Shown piece by piece: positions 10,801 to 22,800 of a stretch of 64,000 nt of DNA. This stretch comes from Antennarius striatus. Lineage: Eukaryota; Chordata; Actinopteri; Lophiiformes; Antennariidae. The first letter of the stretch is position 1, and every line of letters begins with the position of its first letter. Both the position numbers and the translations under genes were made by a program. Under the pieces are notes generated by a model. That model was not told where the DNA came from and did no database searches. It saw only the letters and a list, made by a program, of their open reading frames with translations. The stretch lies in the NCBI RefSeq assembly GCF_040054535.1, contig NC_090779.1, positions 22,872,501 through 22,936,500 on the forward strand, in the 5' to 3' direction.

Positions 10801-13800
10801 TTGTCATGTGACGAAGACGTGAAGTTAGAGGAAGAGACTAAAGAGAACGATGAAGGTGGTGAAAACAAGGAAAACGAGCTGCTAGCTGTGGTGAAAGTTG
10901 ATCCCAGGAAAGACAAATGTTTAAATGTTTCATTAGAGAACAGAAATGCTTCCCAAACAAGAGAGAATGAAGAAAAACTCAGCCTTCACACCAAAGATAA
11001 TGTTGCTGCCAGTCAGGGTCATGATTCTGATGAAGTGTTACCCCAAACTGACATTGATGACTTTAATGTGGAATCGCCTGATGAGGCAGAGAGCGTTGGC
11101 ATGACGAGTGAAGTCCACAGAAACACTGATGAGGCTGTGATTCAGGTAAAACTCCAGCAGGTGGTTTGTGGTTAGAGCGCAGTAGAGTGTAGTCTGGCCT
11201 CTGGTCCTGCCAAAACTGAGGCGATCACCCCACAACCACACTGACTGTGTAGACCACATCTACTGTCCTGTCCCCATGGAGATGTGTCTGAAGCATATGT
11301 GTTTTAGAAATTCTGGCTTTTGTTCAGTAACATTAGAATTTGAAGTGTTGTAGTCGAAGACATGCTCACTGGTTCGGCTCATGTAGAACATCGTCTGGTT
11401 GATTTTGAACCATGTGGACACGTAACTTTCCAAGTGCACAGTAGCTTCACAAGGCAATAATTCTAGTGTTTATATTGTAAATAAACATTCAATTCACAGA
11501 CAGAAGAGTCCACTGGAGATGAGAATGATGAGAATGAAGAGGAGCCAGATGATGATGATGATGAGGAGGAGGAAGAAGACATCTCAGAGGGAAATGATCG
11601 GGAGGAGAGAGAACCTGCCAACACTACCTCACTTGTTCCTGAGACGGACGTCTCCAAAGAGAAGAAAAGAGGTAAAAGATATATTTATCTTATCTATTTA
11701 TAATTTATCTTTCATTTTCCGTCAGTCACATGAAATGCTGTGTCCTATAGTTATTTGGTAGTTTTGCACAGAATCTAAAACTGATCTTCTCATGTGTTGA
11801 AACAGATTTCCTGTCTGAACTTGGTCTGGATCAGGGAGACGAGGAAGCAGATTCTTGGGACTCTGAGGTAAAGACACATTTCAGAACACTTCATAAGAGA
11901 AGGTTTTTGTCGTACAACTGGTCAGGGATGGATTTTTTCTCCTTCAGTCCTGCTCTGAAAATCCCAAGATGTCACATGAAGAGAAGCAAAGCATATCGAC
12001 CCCAGAGGTTCCCCCTGTCAGAGAAGATAGGAAAGACAGTAGGTGTTTTTTTTTATTCATTCTTTTGTCTCAAACCAGTCGGATCATTCCAGGAACCATT
12101 TCATGCTACAAATATGGAAAAAACATGAATTAATCTCAAAAGTTTAATTTAATGCATGTGATAATTTTATGACATTAACAGTTGAATCTTTTTTCAGTCT
12201 AAATACACAGGATGTGCAAAATGATTTCAGTCAAGTAAAACCAGCTTTTCAATGATATGTCGCATTTCTCTTATAGATTTGTATTATATTCCCTCCTTTT
12301 TAAGAGGGGAAGTCTGCAATAGGATGGCAGGCAAGCCGAGAGCTGACCAGGCAGAGGGTATGAATGTTTTTACTCAGGCATGTCAGGGCCAACATGTTAA
12401 ATACCAGAGGCCTGATAATCGCTGCAGGATCACATCAGAGAATGCATGAGTCCATCCTGCCTGCTACCCTTAACCCTATTGTCCTCATGTGATGTTTGGA
12501 AGTTGATGTAGCCTTTTTAAGCCTGAGTCTGTCACTCATAGCTCGCGTCCTTCATCTGTGGAAGGTGAAACACTGATTTATCAGCAGGATTTAAGCCATC
12601 TGTGCTGTTTTCCCCCAGTATTTAGAAATCTGGTGCAGCATCAAAGATCTTTAAAGATGCAAATCTAAATGCTTCTCACTTGATGGGCACCATCAGAGCA
12701 TTGACGCTTCATCCTAAATAGAAAATGCCAGTTAAAAAAAACCCAAGTGTGCTCCAAAAGTAGAAAGAAAAGTACAACACTCAGTAGAATACATAACTCC
12801 ACTGCAGCCCAACAACACTTGTCTTTAATCAGCAGGCTGGTGATTTTTATTTACCTATATTCCCTTTTTTAACTGCAGAGAGTCATAAATACCCCCCCCC
12901 CCCAAATATGTCTGATTGCTTTCGTGATCTATGTCTTATTCCTTGAGATACTAAAGAAATTGATTACACCTGGATCTACATGCATTCCCCTCTTTATTAC
13001 AATTATCACCAAACTTTAATCAGGTCTCCCTCAAAATTTTAGTTACATCTTTTCAGCAGCCCAGACTGAAATAAAACAATCTGCTATATCCTGATCTAAG
13101 TTATAAAATATGACTCATGGAGTTCTGTAAATTGCAAGAGATTTGGGGTACTGGTATTACCTCAAAGTTCTAAAGACTTAAATGTGTTTTTAAGTTGCTG
13201 TATTTGTGTCCCCATAAAACCGATGCTTGCCTGCTGTCTAATCACTTTTCTTTAAGCAAGTTAAGCATGATGTTATCTGCATGTTTTTACAGTGTTTTGG
13301 CGAATTCATCCAGCTTCACAACATACAGGAAAAATCTTTGTCTGATCAAACATGTTGCACATGTTTTGTGTTTTCCAGTTGGAGACAATGATAATGGTGA
13401 AAATGTAGATGAAAATAAAGATACAAGACAGAAAGAGGTGGGATGAGCAAACAAGCACCTTCATGAGGTTCGTAAATTAAATGTGGTAGAGCTGAGTGAA
13501 ACGAAGTTCTTTCCTTCTGCCAGACTGAGAAGGTAAAGTGGGAACCGCTGAGCGTTCTAAACAAACTTGAAGGGGATAAAGCCCGAAAGATTGGTAGGCA
13601 GAATCATCATGAAGTCTGAAATAATAAAGATTTGAAGAACTGTGAAGAGTGTGTTCTTAAAATGTTGCTTTCTTTGACAGACTTGATGGAAGAACTGGGA
13701 CTTGGTGATGTGGATGATCTCGAAGGTAAAATGAATCTCTGCTCTGACATTGTTTTCAGATGGCATCTAGCCCTCAGCTGTTTTTTTTGTTTTTTTTGAT

Positions 13801-16800
13801 GTTGACGTGATGTTGCAAATGTGATGAAGGTGAAGTCTGTTGTTCCCGAAAAAGAAATAAACTAAATACATCTTTAAAAAAAGTTACTTTGGTACTTTGG
13901 TTAAGTTATTTTATTACCTTCACAACAGTTTCCAGGATCACTCTGTAATTTATGATACATTTTAATTCAATTCAATTCAAAAAACTTTAGTTGTCCCTGA
14001 GGGGCAATTGAAAGCACATAAAGCAGGATTGATGTAACAGTGCAAACATACAGTGTAAATATAGTGTAAACATAAACATAATAATTAAATTATAACATAA
14101 ATACTGTTTGTGTGAAGTATTTTCCACACTGTAGAGTGCACCTAACAGACTTTAATTTTCTCAAAAACTGAAAGTGCGCCTTATAATCCTGTGCAAATTA
14201 CATATGAAAAAAGTTTTAGAATAGGCCATTCATTGAAGGTGCGTCTTATAATCAGACGCGCCTTATAATTCAGTGCTCCTTGTATATGAAAGGGTTTTAG
14301 AATGTGCTGCTCATTGAAGGTGCGCCTTATAGTCCAGTGTGCCTTATAGTGTGTAAAACATTGTAAAACCTAGTTAGTTCGAAACTTAGTTCAAAAACTA
14401 TTTAGTTTAAAACCTTAAACATCTTTTTGGATAGGCAGGGCATTTTCTCAATTGATTCCAGTTATTGTTATTACTGATGTTTAAACTTTTGACTCATTTA
14501 TAAATCAAGTGTTGTATCATCTTGTCTTTTACTGTGTTTTTACTGTAAAACACTTGGTAAAAGTGTTTTTTGAAAGGCTTTATTCTAGTACAACTCCTCG
14601 GATAAGTTCTAAATTCACTATGACCCAGTTTCACCAGTGGAGTTACGGCTGGTCACATGATACTGTGAAGTGTTGTCCTCTTCATTCATGACATCATACA
14701 TACGGTAGAGACTTTTTCTAGAATAGGGAGTCTATATGAGTTTGAGACTGTTATTTTGAGGTGAAATAGCTCCATAATGTTGAAGTGATGTTTCTGCATT
14801 CAACACTGACGTTTCTACCGTTATGTTTCTGTGGTCACACTGAAGCTGCAGCAGCAGGTTAGTAAATCAGTGTAACTGAGTAGATCAGCTGCAGTCCTCC
14901 TTTAAACCTTGTCAGACTGGCGGTACCAGCCTTCCTCATTGTTGTGAATGAATGGATCACTTCCTGGTGTCATGTTAACACAGTCACCTAGAGATTCTTG
15001 TGTTGACATCCCAGATGCCTCAGACTGGGACTCAGCCAGTACCACCAGTAAGAGAACCCTGCCCGGCTGCAGGATGGCTTCTCCTGGACTCGAGGAGTTT
15101 CCAGAGCGCTCCGATCCTTCTGAAGAAGCTCAGGACAAAGACGACGTGGTGTCGCCTCCCACGAAACCTCAGAGGAGCACCAGCACCACCCAGAGACTCC
15201 TCAGCCCCCTCCGTCAGCCTGCGCCCCGAGTGAGGAAGACGGCTCCTCAGAAACCAGAGAGTGAAGAGGGTAAGGCCGGTCAGGCGTCTGAAACGAAACG
15301 TTTGATCCCAGCGGTGAAACGCTTTCTGTCTTTGACTTTCAGAATCAGATTGGGAACCAGATCGTTTGACATCCTCGTCCACCACAGACAACTTTGAGCT
15401 TCAACACACAGCTGAACTTCAGGCAGTGGTTAAACCAGGTGAGGATCACAGGTCTGATAATATTTGTGTGCATACAGTATGTCCAGAGCTCTGGGTAAAA
15501 CTCTGTCTCCTCAGGTTCCTCTGAGCCGTCACCAACGACCAAAGACAGTCAGGATGAAGTAGAACCTGGACAGCAGCAACGAAAGGTGAGAGATGACCAG
15601 GATATAACATCTTTAACACAATAACAAAACCATCAGAAAATACACCATCGAGTTCCATCTAATGTTAAATTAATTACACAATCACACCTGCAGATATGCA
15701 GATAAATACATAGATCAACAGGACCAACAGTCGTACCGTAGCTCTATAATGTTTGCTGAATTTAAGAGTCCTTAAATATTAACAAAATGACAGCTTTTAA
15801 CAACATTTAAAAGAGGTGAGGGTAATATTTTTGTTCTCTAAGCACCTACAGATGTTGCTTGGTGCAGGAAGACACTCATTCGGTCATTATCACTCGTGAC
15901 CACTTGGTGTTAAATGACATCAGAACAGAGAGTGAAGTCGAGGTTTGAGAGATGAACTGTTTGTTTCCCCTATTTTAAGGGAATCACATGAAAATTCAGA
16001 CAAAACTTCCTCACACATTTGTATTTTGTTCCATGAAGAAAAATATTTGTCCACTTCAGATTCATTAAAATGTGACTCAGCTAATATTTTAAGAAGATCT
16101 ATGAAATTCAGTACCGACAGGTCCAAACTTGGTTCTTGTATTCTTCTTGTCTGTTTTTTTCTTTCTGTGCCCACCTATGACACCAAAAGGAGAAAAATCA
16201 GGCAGTAGATTCATGTGAGTTAAATCAAAATAGCCCAGAACCGTCCGACCACGTTGACTCTGATGGTGGAGAAAAGGATCATGATGTCAGAGATCCACAC
16301 GGTCTGGAAGAAGGAGGCGAAACGTGTGACAGTCCCCAGTGGGAGAAACGTTATGAGAAGCTCTGGGTGGAAGTGGAGAAAAGGGAAGTCAAATCCACCT
16401 TCAGGAATGTTGCTGGAGAATTAAAGGAGAAGTTTGGAGAACTGGTAGAATCAAGAAGTGCTGGAGAATATTTACAAGAAGAGCAGCAAGCTGTGGCAGA
16501 ATCTACTTCTGCAGATGAAGAGTCGAGCGATGAAGACGAAGGGGAAGTGATTGTTCGTCCCACAGCCAGAGCGAGGACCGCTGTGCTCCTCACCATACCT
16601 GAGCAGAGGGAGTCCGGGCCGGAAGACTCGGTTACGGAATCATCTGACAAGAGCATGAGCCGACAGGCAGAGGTCGATGAGATCAGACCCGGGTCGGTCC
16701 AAAACCCACATGACATGATCTGGAAGCGAGACGGAGCTGTGAGGAACCACGTGAGACCAGGTGACGACGTCCAGGAGGGATCTGCCTCCGTTTCGCTGAG

Positions 16801-19800
16801 CAGACATTCAGCATCCGTCCCCGGCGTCTCCGATGAAGAGCTGGAAGAGGACATGGAAAGGTTTAAACTTGAGGTAGGGATGCTGAAGCTTGTCTTCCTG
16901 GATTTGGAGAAAGACAAGGCCCAACTCCAGAAAGAGGTAGAGGATGGCCGCTCCTCCTTCAGCTTCCTTCATCAGCTTCCTCTCACTTCATTTCATCTGT
17001 GTGCTTAGTTTCACCTCTTGATGATCTATTTCTTTACTTTGATTTTCATTTGCAGTGTGTTAATATTTATATTCTGTAGATCTGTGTACAAGTAGAAGAG
17101 TTCTTCTTGCATGTACATATCTGTGTGTTCCTAACCAACCACACAGAATCTGATCTGTTGAAGTTTATTTGCGCTGCGGTCAAATAAACCTTGGCTTGTT
17201 TCAGCTTTGGATTCCTTCAGGACGGCTGAACAAAGCTTAGAGACGCGACCCGTCTGTCATCACGCATCGGCTTTTTGCATGTGTCTTTACTTTGAATGGA
17301 TTCTGTTGTATAAACTCTCTCCTTCTAGGTGATGCAGTGTGAACATTGTTCAGATAATAGCCTTCTTTGCCATGAAAAGAAGTGCTGCTGTGTTAATATG
17401 GCGACATGTGCTGAAGTGTTTCTTTGCAGATACATGTATTTTATATCTCTGTGGGTGAATAGATGTCATATTCTGCAGTCTCGTAAATTTGTCTCTCATA
17501 TGCAGTTGTCAAATATTAATCCCTGGGTTTTATTATTTTTTTAGGTTTGTAAAGAGACAACAGGATCTGGAGCGGAGGTGCAGAAATCCAGCGCTTCCCT
17601 GGACGCTGATGGAGAAGCACTGAAAGACATGAGAGCTGAAAAACCTGACAGCAGTTCAGGTTTGCTGTCCAGTCAGGATGGAGTCCAGCAGGAGCCGCTG
17701 CCTGTGGCCCCCAAGAGGTAAAAGTTCAAGACCTGACACTCAGCTTTAGCAAATAATAACTGCATATCTGTGAGTTTCCAGGAAACATCTTTTTGTGTAG
17801 TTTATAAATCAGAAACATTTTGTAGCTTCTATACAACATGTGTTTGTATAGAACAAATACACCTAATAAAAAACACCAGGAACTCTTGATGGAAGTATAA
17901 AAATAATAAAAACAATGCCTCCATCTAGAGTTCTACTAGATATAAACACAAAGCCCAGATTGTGTTTGCCTGAATATTGAGTCCAGATCACAGTTTTATT
18001 TTTAAAGAGATTCCAAGATGGATTTCCTTTCGATGCATTGTGTTTTTTTTAACCTCCCCCGAAGCCCATCATGCAGATGTCGACTCATCAGGTTTATTGC
18101 TCTCCGTAGCGTCGATGGAGCTCCGCTGCACCTCCTCTGTGAGCGGAGCAATAGCGACAAACACGAAGGCGAAACTAAGCAGGAGATCTCCCAGCCGGAG
18201 CTGGTCAGGGGGGTCCGGCGCGCCACAGCCCCTCGGACCACCCCCCGTGTTAACGGAGATCCCCTCTCAGTGTTTCATGATAGCTCTTTAAGTGACGTGT
18301 CTGACGGCGAAGGAAGGTATAGACGCAGTACGCCGTTCATTTGTTCACCTCTGCCACTAACCTGGAAAGCGTGTGCAGACCCAACGCAATGTGAAATCTA
18401 CATCCGTGTGCGTGAATTCATGGATTCAGAGGCGATGGATGGAAGCAAGCGTTCAGTGTTGTGCAGTTTAAGATATGGAGAAAGGCCGATTTTAAAAGTT
18501 TGATATAATTTTTGTCATTTACAATGTTTACACACAGATTTGTAAAACAGATTCACGTTGCGTTTTGTCTAAACACATCTTTACAAATCCCATAGTGGGT
18601 GGTGATTTGGATGCAGTTCTACGTAGATGCATGACTAACCACTGAATTAACCACACTAACAGTATACTGCATTATACCATCATACTTCAACCACACTTTA
18701 ATACAGCGCCCAGAGCTCTAAAGTCTTTGCAGAAGTTTTCTAAATAATCCCGTTTTTCTTTCTGGTGTTTGTTGGATCCAGGTTAACGGCTGGCGGACGG
18801 CAGCAAAACAAGGTGAAAGAACGATTCTGTTGATGCTTTTATTACGTGATGCAGAATAAAACGTGGAACCACATTAACGCTGAGGTTTGTTTTCGTATTC
18901 AGAGCCCTGAACAAACGGAGATGGCGGAAGACTTTGATGACATCACTCAGTCATCGGACTCGGCCACGGATGACATGGACTCCCCCACGTCAGGATATCG
19001 ACACGCTTCCCTCCTGGTTCAGAAGCTGGACTCAGCCACTCTGGGTATGCCCCCCCCCCCCACTGCAGCCCCTCCCCTATTAAGACTTAATTTCACATAA
19101 TCCATTTTATAAACATCTTCGTGTCTCAGACTCGAGGAGCATGGTGAAGCTGCAGAACATTTTCCACGAATACGAGCGCTCCATCCAGAAGGCAAAGGGT
19201 CGCCATGGTTACCTGTCCGACAAGGTGGTCGTTCTTGAAATGGAGAAGGCGGAGCTTAAGCGATCCCTGGAGGAAGTCAAAGACCTGAAGTCTGGCTTAG
19301 AGCGCGACCAGCTGGAGCTGCAGACCGAAGTCACCAACCTGAAGTGAGAAGTACCTCCTGGTAATAGATTACTCTGTAATCCTGTCGTCACCATCACATC
19401 TTGTGTAATTGGTTATTTGATGTAGATTCCAGCTGAAACAGGAGCAGGAAAATGGCAGCAATGCCTCCATGATGTACAGCAGCACCAGAGACAAGCTGAG
19501 GAGGATGGAGGAGCAGCAGCAGCTGGAGGTGCAGGAGAAGCAGAAGGTGGAGCTCAGCCTCAGGAATCTGGAGCTGGAGATGGGAGCCCTGGTGAACAAC
19601 ATGAAGCAGGTAGACCTGCTGGAACGTGAACGCTTCACGCTGCAGGAATTACTTTCACTGCGGCGTTTCCTGGTCGGTGGCCGCTCTCCCGTTTGGTGTT
19701 GATGGGATTGTAACGTTGGCGGGTTTTGTGTCGACCCCCCAGATGGAAGAGGCCCACAGGGAGACCGAGAGGCTGCTGGACCAGGAGCGCAGCGCTCGGA

Positions 19801-22800
19801 CCCTGCAGGAGAATCTGCTGAGCAGCCACCTCCGTAAGCAGCAGGAGATGGAGGAGGAAAACAGGAGGAACATGAGCAAAAGCAACGAGGTAACGCTCAG
19901 AGACGTAAAGTCGTCTCAGGTCAAGTTAGTTCATGGTTAGCACGAAGGTTTCTACGTGATGACCGGCCTCTCAAAGCCACCTTGACGTGTCGTGTTGATG
20001 TTGGTAGGCCTTGTCTCAGCTCACTGAGGCCAGTGATAGGGAGAGGGAGTTACTCCAGCAGAACGCCAGCCTGCAGGAGCAGCTGAACCTCCTGAAGGCG
20101 GACCTGGAGCGCTCCCAGGCCACCAGCAGCCTCCGAGAGCGCCACCTGTGGGAGGAGAAGGAGGCTCTGAAGGAGCAGCTGGAAGACGCTCGGCGAGATC
20201 TCCAACTCAACAGCGAAGCCTTGACCCAGACCGGCTTCAGCTGCAACAACCAGGTGACCAGCTTGAAGTCGGAGTTGTCTCTGGCGACGAGCCGCCTGGA
20301 GAACGAGCGCCAGACGCGTGAGACCCTGCAGGCGGAGGCGGAGTCCACTCGGACCCGCCTGGCCGGAGCCGTGAAGGAGGCGGAGCTCTGCCTGGAGGCT
20401 CGAAGAGACGCAGAGAGAACGCTGCTCCGGGAGAAGGAGGAGCACCAGCGCCTCAAAGACAGACTCACAGGTGGGGGGAGGTCCAGGTGGGGGGGGGTTA
20501 ACATGCAGCAGGTGTTCCCTCACCTCGCTTTAGTGGATGTCAGTGAACGCACCACAGCTGGGCTCATCTGATGGTTCATGTCTGTCATCCATCTTCTGTC
20601 TTTGTGCTTCTCATTAACTCGTTGGTTTCTTCATTGTTTTTGGATTCAGTCTGGATTCAGGTTGAACTGCACTGATATTTAATGTAATGATGATGTTCAA
20701 AGTTTCTCCTGGAACCTTTATCTTCAATTGAACGCTTGTTTGCAGGTGAAGCAGCCAGTCAGCGCGAGGCGGTCAGCAGCCTGTCTCAGAAGCTGTCCGA
20801 TGCCGAGGCGCGTTCAAACAGCATGGAGAACGAGGTGCATCGGGTCACGCTGCAGCTGGCAGAGAAAGGGTTACTGCTGGACGTCCTGCAGCGCGAGAAG
20901 GACCAGACGACCGCTCGGGTCAAGGAGCTGGAGGGGGCTCAGCAGGCCGAAAGGGAGCTTTTCAGCCGTGCCGGAGCGCGACAAGAGGCCACGCAGGAGA
21001 GGCTAGCCCAAGCCCAGAGCGAGGCCATGTTACTACGGCAACAACTAGAGGAGGCCCAGAATAAAGGCTCGGCAAAGGAGCGTGCTGTGACCGACGCCCA
21101 AGAGCGCTTCAGCGACATCTTGACCAAGCTGCGCTCCGACTGCGAGGAGAGAGTCCAGCTGATGGAGGAGAGGAACAAAGAGCTCGTCGGTAAAGCCGCC
21201 GAACTCAGAGATCAGATCTACAAACTGGAGGAAGAGAAGAACGAACGAGAGGTGAGACGGTTCAACACCTGCAGCCCTTTGGCTGCACACCCTCTTCAGA
21301 CCCTTCCTTCTCTGGATCCTGTCTGCAGGCCGGTCTGAGGCTGCTGCAGCAGGAGCTGGCCGACGCCCTCAAGAAGCTGTCCATGAGCGAAGCTTCTCTG
21401 GAAGTCAACACGCGTTACCGTAGCGACCTGGAGGAGGAGAAGGCTCGGCTCCTCAGAGACCTGGACCGGCTGAAGGGAAAGGTAACGGCAGCCCGCTGCG
21501 ACACCAGCGGTAACACCAGAACACATCAGTCATGGCTCTGGAAATGTTTGTCTGTGGTGCAGCTGGAGGAAAGTGAGGACCAGTATGTCCAAGCTGAGAA
21601 GCGCATCAACGGTCTGAAGAACGCGCTGGACCATAAAGAAAAGGAGCTCACCAGCGCCGCTCAGAAAATCCAGACGGCATTGAACGCCTCAGCGGCTTCT
21701 GACACCACGGTCAGACAGCTGGAAGAAGCCGTGCAGAGGTGAGACCTGCTGTCCACACGCAGCAACACCTGGATTTAAACACGTCAGGTCAATGAACCTT
21801 CAGAAGGGAGGAAGGATTCGTGTTCAACAACATTCATGTCTTCAGGCTGGAGATAGAGAACGCCAGGCTGGAAGCCGCTGCAAAGCAACAGTCCCACAAA
21901 ATCGATGCGCTTCAGAAAGGAGCTCAGGAAGCTGCCGTGGTGAGTCTGCAGACGGTCCTGCTCCACGTCGCTCACGAGTGGAACCATGTCTGTTTTTATG
22001 GCTAATAAAGGAAGATATATCTTTCCTGTATTTGACTGACTTCACATGTTGAAGTCGTCATCGTATTTTAAGGCATCCAATCTTTTTCCAGCCATCTGAG
22101 CGCTCACCTGGAACAGGGGTTGGTATTGTGGATGTAGACTTAATTGCTGTGTGTGGGACAACCTTAGCACCTCAGATTTATTTGAATCTCACTGTTTGTC
22201 GTTGTAAAAATAAATTCATTCTGGCTTTGGGTCTCTGGACGTCTAAAAAAACAAGAACTCAAACATTCAGAGGATGTTTGGCTTCTTGTTGATTTGGGTT
22301 TTTCTCGGTAGTTCAATCTTTTTCTCTCTCTCAAGCCTGATTTTGGTGTGTGGGGTCGTTTTGCTTTCTCCATGTTCAGATGCATGATGCATGTTGATTC
22401 CTTTAATATAAATGTCAAGTATTTTTATAAAAAGTGAACCCATAAGGCAGATCTGGTCCATTTTCACAGAGAATTTCTTATTTCTGTAGGTCAGAGGTCA
22501 GTTGGAGGACTTGGTTACGAACCTCCAAAGCAGTAAGATGACTTTGGAAGACCAACTCAGTAGAGAGGTCGGTGTCTCGTTCAGTTTGCATGTAGTTCAC
22601 CTGTTTTTATTTGAGTAGTAAGCCTTTAAACATATTAAACATATGAGAACAAGACAACTGGAACAACAAGACAGCTGGTTGCCCAGAATAAAACTTTATC
22701 TATTTATTTCTTATTATTTCACTCTGATATGACGGCAAACACCAGTCAAGATCGGTTTACTTGATTTTACCAGTGGATTCACCGCTTGACTCATCAGCTG

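Larger units (their letters stand above)
11500..15585 (+). other. ankrd26: ANKRD26 acidic middle exons
   Basis: Exons 11500-11671, 11806-11867, 11948-12038, 13379-13437, 13524-13593, 13681-13725, 15015-15269, 15343-15438 and 15515-15585 join in phase. Two copies of one short motif are visible: FLSELGLDQGDEEADSWDSE (11806 exon) and LMEELGLGDVDDLE (13681 exon). DASDWDSAS (15015) and ESDWEPD (15343) repeat the SDWD theme. The mammalian protein has the matching sequence ALGLGQEEDIESPWDSE, so these exons are homologous. Their role is unknown. The long introns between 12039-13378 and 13726-15014 hold repeats and no other coding sequence. Confidence 0.8.

Noticed and set aside
10548..10916. 122-codon minus-strand Ser-rich frame
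   Set aside because: It is the complement of the acidic ANKRD26 exon, with no start context or family motif.
18846..18902. ATG-started sequence before the exon at 18903
   Set aside because: It lies before a good acceptor and does not match the family; the exon starts at 18903.
20016..20523. Two long minus-strand frames (over 150 codons)
   Set aside because: They mirror a GC-rich coiled-coil exon; stop codons are rare there for compositional reasons.
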